Shown here: positions 46,201 to 53,447 of the stretch, piece after piece
Layout of the letters: every line of letters begins with the position of its first letter
Numbering within the stretch: the first letter of the stretch is position 1
From: Sphingobacterium sp. HMA12
GTDB lineage: Bacteria; Bacteroidota; Bacteroidia; Sphingobacteriales; Sphingobacteriaceae
DNA length: 64,000 nucleotides
Direction: 5' to 3'
Assembly: GCF_002933815.1 (NCBI RefSeq)
Contig: NZ_BEYR01000003.1
Span: 310,001 to 374,000, forward strand
The notes under the pieces: model-generated
The model's database searches: none
What the model saw: only the letters and a program-made list of their open reading frames with translations
What the model was told of the DNA's origin: nothing
Position numbers and translations under genes: made by a program

Positions 46201-46448
46201 CTGAGGCTGGTATCCGTGGAACTTCATTTGTGAAGTTGCGTGAAGTTGCTGTAGGATATCCTGTGTATCAAAATTCAAAGATTAAAGTTGACGTAAATGC
46301 ATTTGCACGTAACATCATCTTATGGTCTGAGCTGAAAGGATTTGATCCAGAGGTTTCACAAGGTAATACCAATATGTCGGGAGCTTTTGAGCGTTTCTCA
46401 CTTCCGGGAACATCGAGCTATGGTTTAGGTGTTAACGTTAAATTCTAG
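43233..46448 (+). CDS. SusC/RagA-family TonB-dependent outer-membrane receptor (first locus)
   Basis: A 1071-residue outer-membrane import channel. Signal peptide about residues 1-21 (ending AFAQ), a carboxypeptidase-regulatory-like domain at about 25-105 (KKISGRVTSADGKGLPGVTVVVQGTNQATQTDASGNYSL in outline), the TonB box/plug start NALEEVVVTAMGQSRQKRALSYA, plug motifs LQGKVSGVQVTPSSGMPGASANITIRGARSF and LYIVDGLPI, then a 22-strand beta-barrel ending GLGVNVKF. No STN domain, so FecR/sigma signalling through the receptor is not expected. It is followed after 10 nt by its susD partner. The nutrient bound is not predictable. Confidence 0.93.
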   Translation: MKQTLLSFLVGGMILTSVAFAQEKKISGRVTSADGKGLPGVTVVVQGTNQATQTDASGNYSLNVPAGKVVVFRSVGFDDKTIIVNNNSTVFNISMENHDNALEEVVVTAMGQSRQKRALSYATQEVKGDKLTEGANSNLATALQGKVSGVQVTPSSGMPGASANITIRGARSFTGNNSPLYIVDGLPISSTSDQSTGNSVSGADYSSRGLDIDPNDIESINILKGQAASALYGMRASNGVIIITTKSGKGKQGKPQISYNSNVSFDKVSVLPEFQTKYAQGTNGQYSPLSSMSWGQQIQDLYNDPVYGGNTDNDYTKKYGKHEGKYYVPQRANAGMDPWATPQAYNNAKDFFNTGNTYNNSFNIVQGFEKGSYALSLGATNADGIVPSTGMDRYTAKLSGEAKLSDKWTTGFTGNYVNSHISKQTGANNGIIATVFGAPASYDLKGIPSHNLNAPTTQNTYRSTSGFDGAYWAVDHNKFTEDTQRFFGNGFGQYATNLGENQKLTLKYQAGVDSYTTNYTDLWGYGHADGFGEVENFNVSVTEWNSLGTAAYNWKINDDLVLDAMVGNEIVNRNRRRDYAYGANFNFPGWNHINNASTVTTEQTLRHTRTFGTFGSLALAYKNMLFLNATGRNDIVSSMPRNNRSFFYPSVSAGFVFTELDAVKNSVLTMGKLRASYAEVGQAGDYYDNYFDKPTYGGGFSNGTPILYPINSDGVTSYTSYPIVYDPNLKPQNTQAFELGTDLTFWNGLINLNYTFSRQNVKDQIFEVPLAASTGYSSLVTNGGKIHTNAHELTLAVAPFRSGDFKWDFAFNFTKIDNYVDELKEGVNSIFMGGFVTPQVRAGIGSKFPVIYGVSYLRNDAGQIIVDKNGLPLAGEEKVIGSVSPDFNLGFNTNFEYKKIRLSAVLDWKQGGQMYHGTSGTLDVYGVTQKSADFRDGNGFLFEGAAVKEVSPGQYAPNDILIAPNPTFGADGKVNNVSTYDYFNRLSNISEAGIRGTSFVKLREVAVGYPVYQNSKIKVDVNAFARNIILWSELKGFDPEVSQGNTNMSGAFERFSLPGTSSYGLGVNVKF

Positions 46449-46458
46449 AATTAGTATC

Positions 46459-48042
46459 ATGAAATTAAAATTAAATATTGTTGGTTTATTGGCGATGGGC
46501 GTATTAGCTTCGCCAGCATTCTTCACTTCTTGTTCTGAAGACGCAATGGACAAAGTGAATGAAAACGTAAACAAACCCAATGATGTACAGGCTAAGTTTA
46601 TCTTGACCGATGTGATCACAAGAACAGCTTTTTACAATACAGGAGGTGACTTTAATACCTATTTATCCGTGTATGTGGAACATGAGGTTGGTACGGATAA
46701 TCAGTTGTGGAATGCAGAACGTCGTGAAAGAGAACCTCAAAGTGCATCTACTTTCAATAATACATGGGGAAACATGTATACTGCATTGAAAGACGCTCGT
46801 ATGGTGATTGAGAAATGTTCTCCAGGTGGTCCACAAGAAGGAAATAATACAACCTTAGGAATGGGGCAGGTAATGGCAGCATACAATCTGGCATTATTGA
46901 CAGATATGTTTGGTGATGTTCCTTACGCTGAAGGATTCAAGCCATTAGAGATTCGTAACCCTAAATTGGATAAGCAGGAAGAATTATATAAGCAAGTAAA
47001 TGCATATTTAGATGCTGCTATTGAAAACCTGCCTAAAGGTGATGCACATGCCACAGGAAGTGTAGGAGGACAAGATTTATTATATAGTGGAAATGCTCAA
47101 AATTGGCTTAAATTTGCTTATGGTTTAAAAGCCCGTTATGGGATGCGTCTTGTTGCCAAGTCTACTGATAAGTCGGCTGCTTTAAGAGCCGTTATCGCCA
47201 ATGTTGATAAATCTTTTAAAGATGCTAGTGAACAGGCTGCATTTGATCAATATGCAGGATCGAATCGCAATCCATTTTTTGACTTTCAGTGGTCAAGAAG
47301 AGCATTGATGGCTAGTAAGAGCTTGGTTGATAAAATGATCGAAAACAGCGATCCTCGCTTGAATAGAGTATTTATTACACAAAAGTATGTGCAATTAGCA
47401 GATTTAGCTAACAAGGGTGAAAGCTATACTAAAGTAGCTCCCAATGGCAACCCAATCCAAGATAAGAATACCTATAATTTATCTATTTTTGGATTCGCAC
47501 AGTCCGCGCAGACACAATTGTTGAGCTATCACGAAATACTTTTCCTAAAAGCTGAAGCCATGCAACGTTTAGGTGATGGATCTGCAGCTGTTGAATCTGT
47601 ATTAAAGACCGCGGTTGTAGCAGCTGTTGCTAATGCGGAGAAATCTATCAACGCAAGTTTGAATTCCGCTTTGGTAAAAGGTGCGACTAAAGGAGTAGGT
47701 ATTGTTGAAAAATCAGATAAGATTACCGCAACAGCAGCAGAAAATTACTTTGATACAAAAGTGAAAGCATTGTTCGCTGCTAATCCACTAAAAGTGATTG
47801 CAAACCAAAAATATATCGCATTTTTTGGAGCATCAGGTGAGTCAACTGAGATGTACAATGATATCCGCCGTTGGAAAGCAAATGGTGAAAACCTTGTTGA
47901 GTTGAAAAATCCGGGTAAATTCCCGTTACGCTTACCATATGGTAACGATGATACGACAACTAACCCGAATGTTCAAGCCGCATATGGTGATGGCGCATAC
48001 GTCTACACTGAAAATGTTTGGTGGGCAGGCGGTACACGCTAG
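46459..48042 (+). CDS. SusD/RagB-family nutrient-binding lipoprotein (first locus)
   Basis: A 527-residue surface lipoprotein. Signal with lipid Cys in FFTSC (Cys25), then a SusD-like_2-type helical fold with TPR-like helices: FNTYLSVYVEHEVGTDNQLWNAERR, GQVMAAYNLALLTDMFGDVPYAEGF (the highly conserved LxxDxxGDVPYxE segment), and the C-terminal YNDIRRWKANGE and TENVWWAGG ends. It forms the lid of the SusC channel. The ATG at 46459 lies 10 nt after the susC stop; earlier in-frame starts overlap susC. A terminator with a GAAA tetraloop follows. Confidence 0.92.
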   Translation: MKLKLNIVGLLAMGVLASPAFFTSCSEDAMDKVNENVNKPNDVQAKFILTDVITRTAFYNTGGDFNTYLSVYVEHEVGTDNQLWNAERREREPQSASTFNNTWGNMYTALKDARMVIEKCSPGGPQEGNNTTLGMGQVMAAYNLALLTDMFGDVPYAEGFKPLEIRNPKLDKQEELYKQVNAYLDAAIENLPKGDAHATGSVGGQDLLYSGNAQNWLKFAYGLKARYGMRLVAKSTDKSAALRAVIANVDKSFKDASEQAAFDQYAGSNRNPFFDFQWSRRALMASKSLVDKMIENSDPRLNRVFITQKYVQLADLANKGESYTKVAPNGNPIQDKNTYNLSIFGFAQSAQTQLLSYHEILFLKAEAMQRLGDGSAAVESVLKTAVVAAVANAEKSINASLNSALVKGATKGVGIVEKSDKITATAAENYFDTKVKALFAANPLKVIANQKYIAFFGASGESTEMYNDIRRWKANGENLVELKNPGKFPLRLPYGNDDTTTNPNVQAAYGDGAYVYTENVWWAGGTR

Positions 48043-48066
48043 ACGATAAAATTAAGGTTATAAATG

Positions 48067-48097
48067 AAAGCGATCTCGAAAGAGATCGCTTTTTTTA
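48067..48097 (+). terminator. Terminator of the first susCD pair
   Basis: AAAGCGATCTC (48067-48077) / GAGATCGCTTT (48082-48092) with a GAAA tetraloop and T-run, 25 nt after the susD stop. Confidence 0.85.
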
Positions 48098-48564
48098 TGG
48101 TAATTTTTTTGGGCCAATGTCCCATTAGCTTCCAATATACACATAGTTCTATGCAAAGATAGTGTTAAAACCTGTCATAATCTGATAGATAATTTGGTGC
48201 CAAGCCAGAGTCAAGTTGGATTTAGAACCGAAAATAATGCATGAAATTGGTGTTGTTCGTCGACTCATTAACCTGCTGACATATCGGTGTCCGATCAAGT
48301 AAGAGGGTAGTTTTGTGAAGCCGAATAGTTACAAACGTTGCTTTAAGGAAGGTTTAATTAGTGCTTGAGAAGGAGATGTAACAGGGAATGAGATATCATT
48401 ATTTCCAGATATCTGTTACATTTTGCGCTGTAATACTGTGATTTCGCGATTCGACGAATTGAATTTGACACCTGACAATTTGTTTTTCCCCTAAGGGTAA
48501 ATGAAAATTCCACTGGTCGAAACGAAAAAGTTCTGTGACTGTTTCAAATAGTCAGAGGAGTTTT

Positions 48565-48740
48565 CCATTTTGTCACAGGGAAAAATGAAACCGACAGGCG
48601 TTGGAGCGATTATTCCATATTGGGAGATGAGAAATTCACCCGACGAAATGATACTGACGGGTGACGGAATTATTTTTTCACTTGGTGGAATCGTAGTTTT
48701 ACTGTGGGAAATCGTCCCGATAGAGTGGAAAATGAAGCTG
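48565..48740. repeat. Degenerate short-period repeat
   Basis: Read in one frame it gives recurring blocks such as PTGVGAIIPYWEM, LTGDGIIFSLGG and LLWEIVPIEWKM, each about 9-12 codons, i.e. imperfect copies of a short (about 24-36 nt) unit. Both strands are open here, which is typical for repeats and not for a gene. Confidence 0.35.
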
Positions 48741-48917
48741 TTGTGTTTTGAAATCTTTCCTTGCCACATAATAATTTTTGCTTTCAACTCGTGATACAAA
48801 AAACTTTCGCCATGGATTGTATCTAATGGTGTTGGCTTTTACCAATATAACAGACGTTTTTTATGAATTCCCATGTATGGGTTGTCGCATTCTTGGCACA
48901 TTCTATCCATTGCAGTT

Positions 48918-48989
48918 CTTTATCTAGAATGAAGTAACCGATCCAGATAGATACACCTATAATTTATCTGTTTTTGGACCCGAACTGTA
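48918..48989 (+). pseudogene. Relic of a susD-like gene
   Basis: ACCTATAATTTATCT-G-TTTTTGGA (48954-48977) matches the first susD gene (47470-47494) in 23 of 24 bases. In the matching frame it reads DPDRYTYNLSVFGPEL and then a stop, against QDKNTYNLSIFGF in the intact protein. Upstream bases (AACCGATCCA versus AACCCAATCCA) also align. The rest of the gene is gone. Confidence 0.5.
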
Positions 48990-49061
48990 GTTAGTTAAGA
49001 GGTAATTGTTGAATTGACAGACCATGCTTAATCATGGAAAGCTGGAGGTTTATCCTCATAG

Positions 49062-49496
49062 CTTGAACAAAATGCGGTCTATCGTCTCTCCCGGAGATTT
49101 CGTATATATTGGGGCGCTAAATATGTAGGTAAAAGTCAACTTCCCCGTGATACAATGAGCTATGTGGCAAACCAGGATTTTGATGAAGCCAAGATGTGGA
49201 CCCGAAAAATTCGTGTTTATAAAGATATGCCCCTGCGTGCTTTTGTGGATGAGATGAGCCGCTGGGAAGGATTTATGATCAAAAGATGGGAATGTATCCC
49301 AAAGGACAAGCATATTTCAGTAGCTATCTGTTATAAGAGTGGTCGGGAGGAAGTATATGCAGCCATCCGTCAGGCAGGTGTGCTGCTGCATGAATCAAAA
49401 GGGATGATCAGCTTTTGTCCGGAGGATAAACGTGATAGGGTGGCAATGAAGTTTTCAGACAGCAGACCCGGGGGGATTCAGGTAAGGAAAAAGTAA
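49062..49496 (+). pseudogene. Fragment of a FecR-type anti-sigma factor
   Basis: From the ATG at 49155 there are 113 codons with a FecR C-terminal (DUF4974-like) pattern: IRVYKDMPLRAFVDEMSRWEGFMI, then ICYKSGREEVYAAIRQAGVLLHESKGMISFCPE. The N-terminal sensor part and the membrane anchor are missing. Upstream the frame is open back to a stop at 49059-49061, and a neighbouring frame gives SPGDFVYIGALNM, a possible frameshifted piece of the FecR core. No ECF sigma gene lies next to it. The assignment rests on pattern and not on alignment. Confidence 0.45.
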
Positions 49497-49597
49497 GGAG
49501 TTTCCTGGGGATGCCTACTGTCACTGTTCGGCTGGCGGAGTGCTTTGATATGGGACAAGTTAAGGCCAGGTTATTGCCAAGTTCGCCCTGTAAGCAG

Positions 49598-49631
49598 GTT
49601 GAGTGCAGAGTGAGTCCACGTTGAGTCCAGC
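49598..49631. repeat. Short tandem GTTGAGTCCA-like repeat
   Basis: GTTGAGTGCA, GTGAGTCCAC and GTTGAGTCCAGC follow at 10-12-nt spacing just after the FecR relic. Confidence 0.5.
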
Positions 49632-49874
49632 TTTTAAGGTGCTTTCACTGTACCCACATGTTTTTTACAAATTGGGAGCGGGGCGAGCGTGGGGCAAACT
49701 TGTCTATAAGCAATTTACAACAATGTTCCTTACAAGTGGTAAGATTTTTTATATGGTAAAGCCTTTTAAAGTATTCGATAATAAAAAGAAATTACCATCA
49801 CTAATATTTTTACTTTTTTTGCTATTGGTCCTAATCTTATTTCCTCCACGGTCTACTTTTAGGATGCTATTTAC

Positions 49875-49919
49875 CTGCAATTTTCCTGCTTGAGTAGGCG
49901 AAAAGCAGGAAAATTGTAG
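49875..49919. other. Orphan 17-bp hairpin
   Basis: CAATTTTCCTGCTT (49878-49891) pairs with AAGCAGGAAAATTG (49903-49916), extended by three further pairs including one G-U. There is no T-tract on either side, so it is not an obvious terminator. A second, smaller hairpin AACCGGT/ACCGGTT follows at 49945-49965. Confidence 0.5.
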
Positions 49920-50210
49920 ATAAAACTTAGTATAATTGATGGAAAACCGGTAGAAGAAACCGGTTGTTTGGCTTAACAACTTCAAAGGAGAGTGTCCACT
50001 GCCCAAGGTTGATAATTAGCAAAGATTTAATTCTATGTTTCACGGTTTATTTTAGGTATAACTTTGTATAATTTTTATGTTTTCTAAAAATTTTCAAAAG
50101 TGATCTATTTATTGATACAATTTTTTATGAAAAGCTATTTTTTATTTAATTGATATACAGTAGTTTGTGTTTATTTGTGAATTAATTGTTATCACAAAGT
50201 TATGCTAGCA

Positions 50211-50240
50211 TTGTAAAAGTTAAAAAAAGTTATAATTTTG
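50211..50240 (+). promoter_or_regulatory. Predicted promoter of the second susC gene
   Basis: TTGTAAAAG at -33 (TTG 50211-50213), a 19-nt spacer and TAATTTTG (50233-50240). The -33 hexamer and its flank equal those of the first susC promoter. The predicted leader is about 135 nt and carries ACTAACTATAATACA (50289-50303), and a partial second copy at 50329-50343. Confidence 0.55.
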
Positions 50241-50381
50241 CATTTAACATTTTTTAACAAGCAGAAACAATCTGGTGAAAAATATGTTACTAACTATAAT
50301 ACATATATAAATTATCGGAAAGTATATTACTAACCATAGTATTTTTTTTCAAAAATTAACATTTTTAATAAACGTAAACAT

Positions 50382-53300
50382 ATGAAACACAAATTACTCA
50401 GTTTTTTCGTGGGTAGTATGATCCTAACTTCGGTGGCGTTCGCGCAGGAGAAAAAAGTAAGTGGTCGAGTAACAGGAGCCGATGGTAAACCATTGGCAGG
50501 GGTTACGATCGCTGTTCAAGGATCTAATGTTGCCACGCAAACAGATGCGAACGGTAATTATTCGTTGTCTGTTCCAACAGGAAAAGTTATTGTCTTTCGT
50601 TCTGTAGGATTTGCTGACAAAACACTAATTGTTAAGGAAGGACAATCTGCTTTTAACGTTACTTTGGACGGTTCTGACAATGCTTTGAGCGAAGTAGTAG
50701 TGACAGGGATGGGAGTCTCTAAAAATACAAAAGGGCTTGGGTATTCAGTATCTAAAGTTAGTGGAGATGATTTAGTAAAATCAGGAGAGGCAAATATTAT
50801 ACAAGGACTTGCTGCAAAAGCGACCGGTGTTCAAGTTACTTCTTCAAGTGGTACTCCGGGCGCATCATCTAAGATTATTTTGAGAGGTCCTGCTTCTTTT
50901 TCTGGCGATAATCAACCTTTGATCGTTGTCGATGGTGTTCCTTTAGATAATAGTCTTAATAACATCAAAGCGGGTGATGATCCTTATAATCAAAATCTAG
51001 CTGGTGTTCAGACTGCTAATAGAGCTTTGGATATTAATCCTGATGATATCGAATCGGTAACTGTATTGAAAGGACCAGCAGCGGCAGCGATCTATGGTCA
51101 AGCCGCTGGTAATGGTGCAATAATTTATACCACGAAAAAAGGGAAATTAGGCTCAGGATTGGGTATTGTTTATTCGACAGGTTTCGAAGCGTCTAAGGTT
51201 AATAAATTGCCTGAGATGCAAACTAGTTATGGACAAGGAGAAGGAGGAGTATCAAAGGTTAGTGCTGATAGTTGGGGCCCTAGTTTAGCTGGTAAACAGT
51301 CATATGATAATGTAAAAGAGTTTTTTCAAACGGGAAGAATTTTTAATAATAATTTAGCGATTACTTCTGGTGGCGAAAAAACTACTTTTAGATTCTCTGT
51401 GGGATCTCACAATAATAAGGGAATCGTGCCGAACTCTTCTTTTAATAGATATACTGCGCGTTTAAGTTCGGAGTCGAAATTAAATGATGCAATTACGGTA
51501 GGTGGAACATTGAGCTATACGAATTCAAACACAAGGGCTGTTCAGAATGGTAGTAATCTCGCTGGTACCATGCTTGCTTTACTTCGTACTCCTGCTGACT
51601 TTAATTTGGCGGATTATATCAATGAAGATGGTTCTCAAAAACAATACTTTCCTAACTATGATAATCCATATTGGTCCACGGAATTTAATCCTTATACGGA
51701 GCAAAATAACCGTTTAACTGGTAATGCTTATGCGGATGTGAAATTAAATAATATATTCACAATTTCTTGGAAAACGGGATTAGATAATTATTCTACTGAA
51801 GGAAAGCAAATATATGCGATTGGTTCTCGTGGAGATGATAATGGTCTTGCTTATGGCGAGATTAAGCGTACTAACGTTAATTTTCGTAATATTTATAGTG
51901 ATTTATTGTTAAAGTTTAATACGAAGATTTCGGAAGATTTTTCTGTCTCTGGGATGCTCGGAGGAAACTTTAATTATGCTCAATATACTTCAAATTTTGG
52001 TAGAGGTAGAAATTTAGCAATGCCTGGCTATTATAATTTTGCTTCGGCTCAAGAATTATACGTTAGTAATTATGAGGAATATAAAAATAGTAAAGCTATA
52101 TTTTTAGATGCGACTTTTGATTATAGAAGTATTTTGTTCTTAACATTAACGGGTAGAAATGAATGGTCAACTACTTTTGGTAAAGATTCCAAAGGATTTT
52201 TCTATCCAAAGGCAGACGTTTCGTATGTTTTTTCTCATCTGTTAGAGAATAATTCTATTCTGAATTATGGTAAAGTAAGGTTTGCTTATTCTAATGTAGG
52301 TATTTCACCCAATGTCTATTCTGATCGGTCGTATTTCACCGTTCCTACGATTGCGGATGGTATGACAAACGGTTTTTCATTCCCATATGCTGGGCAGGCA
52401 GGTTTTGCTAAATCTAATGTGCAGGTTGCAGAGGAATTCCGTCCAGAGAGAAATAAGGGGTATGAAGCAGGGCTTGAAATGAAATTTTTCAATAATCGTT
52501 TAGGCTTAGACTTCACATATTATCAACAGCATTCGTCAGACTTGTTAATATCTCAACCAATTGATCCTACAAGTGGTTACGCATATTATTATAATAATGT
52601 GGGGGCAATGAAAAATACGGGTTATGAAGTTGGTATAACAGCTCATGTTGTTAAGGCGGAAAAATTCAATTGGCATACCACTGTAAATTGGTCTAAAAAT
52701 GAAAACGAAGTTACTGAATTGGCAGAGGGAGTAGATAAGATGTCTATCGGATCGGCATTTTCAGCTCCTCAGTCTTATGCAATTGTAGGACAGCCGTTTG
52801 GGGTTTTATACGCTCAGAAGTTCAAACGAAATGCGGAAGGTAAAGTATTGATAAACCCTACCAGTGGGTTACCTATTTATGAGGATGAGTTAGGAAATGT
52901 TGGAAGTCCTATTCCCACATGGTTGATGAATTGGAATAATGAATTTTCGTATAAAGATTTTTCATTATCCTTTTTATGGGATTTTAGGAAAGGTGGTAAA
53001 ATATGGGGGGGAACACAGGCAGGACTTTATAATAGAGGAAAAGCTGCAGAAACAGCAGATCGTGAAAGAATGTATAAAATAGATGGTGTATTTGCTTCTG
53101 GACCCGACGAAGGAAAAGAAAATAATAAAGAAATCGATGCATTGACATATTTCAGAAATTATTTAGGTAATAGTAATTCAGAAATTGCGATTCAAAATGG
53201 TTCATGGGCAAGATTAAGATCAGTAGATTTTAGTTATCGCTTTAAAAATTTCTCTAAATCCATTCAATACATTCAAGTTGGTGTGAATTTACGTAATGTA

Positions 53301-53435
53301 TTGTTGATTACGGATTATAAGGGTGTTGATCCAGAGACAAGTTTGACAGGTTCAAATCAAAACTTTGCTGGATATGATTTCTTTAATAATCCGGGAACTA
53401 AATCTTATTCTCTTAATTTACGTTTTGGATTTTAA
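50382..53435 (+). CDS. SusC/RagA-family TonB-dependent outer-membrane receptor (second locus)
   Basis: A 1017-residue paralogue of the protein at 43233. The first ~100 residues (signal, carboxypeptidase-regulatory-like domain, TonB box NALSEVVVTGMG) are strikingly close to it, while the plug and barrel are clearly different. Plug motifs are LAAKATGVQVTSSSGTPGASSKIILRGPASF and LIVVDGVPLD. The barrel ends in SYSLNLRFGF. No STN domain. Third codon positions are more AT-rich than in the first locus, which may reflect a different origin. Its susD partner starts 12 nt after the stop. Confidence 0.93.
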   Translation: MKHKLLSFFVGSMILTSVAFAQEKKVSGRVTGADGKPLAGVTIAVQGSNVATQTDANGNYSLSVPTGKVIVFRSVGFADKTLIVKEGQSAFNVTLDGSDNALSEVVVTGMGVSKNTKGLGYSVSKVSGDDLVKSGEANIIQGLAAKATGVQVTSSSGTPGASSKIILRGPASFSGDNQPLIVVDGVPLDNSLNNIKAGDDPYNQNLAGVQTANRALDINPDDIESVTVLKGPAAAAIYGQAAGNGAIIYTTKKGKLGSGLGIVYSTGFEASKVNKLPEMQTSYGQGEGGVSKVSADSWGPSLAGKQSYDNVKEFFQTGRIFNNNLAITSGGEKTTFRFSVGSHNNKGIVPNSSFNRYTARLSSESKLNDAITVGGTLSYTNSNTRAVQNGSNLAGTMLALLRTPADFNLADYINEDGSQKQYFPNYDNPYWSTEFNPYTEQNNRLTGNAYADVKLNNIFTISWKTGLDNYSTEGKQIYAIGSRGDDNGLAYGEIKRTNVNFRNIYSDLLLKFNTKISEDFSVSGMLGGNFNYAQYTSNFGRGRNLAMPGYYNFASAQELYVSNYEEYKNSKAIFLDATFDYRSILFLTLTGRNEWSTTFGKDSKGFFYPKADVSYVFSHLLENNSILNYGKVRFAYSNVGISPNVYSDRSYFTVPTIADGMTNGFSFPYAGQAGFAKSNVQVAEEFRPERNKGYEAGLEMKFFNNRLGLDFTYYQQHSSDLLISQPIDPTSGYAYYYNNVGAMKNTGYEVGITAHVVKAEKFNWHTTVNWSKNENEVTELAEGVDKMSIGSAFSAPQSYAIVGQPFGVLYAQKFKRNAEGKVLINPTSGLPIYEDELGNVGSPIPTWLMNWNNEFSYKDFSLSFLWDFRKGGKIWGGTQAGLYNRGKAAETADRERMYKIDGVFASGPDEGKENNKEIDALTYFRNYLGNSNSEIAIQNGSWARLRSVDFSYRFKNFSKSIQYIQVGVNLRNVLLITDYKGVDPETSLTGSNQNFAGYDFFNNPGTKSYSLNLRFGF

Positions 53436-53447
53436 TTTTAATATAAT

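Larger units (their letters stand above)
48098..50198. other. Decayed non-coding region between two susCD pairs
   Basis: More than 2 kb without a convincing intact gene. Recognisable parts are a susD-like scrap (48918-48989), a fecR-like fragment (49062-49496), a short-period degenerate repeat (48565-48740), a tandem GTTGAGTCCA-like repeat (49598-49631) and several hairpins, for example 48377-48420, 49875-49919 and 49945-49965. Short ORFs here show no family features. The region looks like the remains of deleted outer-membrane-import genes. Confidence 0.55.

Noticed and set aside
48491-48799. Open frames of 74 and 102 codons on opposite strands
   Set aside because: They overlap each other on a degenerate repeat, have no family features, no promoter box and no signal; not called as genes.
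49603-49893. 96-codon open frame with a hydrophobic C-terminal part
   Set aside because: Starts within a tandem repeat, low-complexity hydrophobic stretch, no promoter; more likely chance in AT-rich DNA.
48918-50198. Insertion sequence or transposase remnant as cause of the decayed region
   Set aside because: No transposase motif, no terminal inverted repeats and no target-site duplication were seen.
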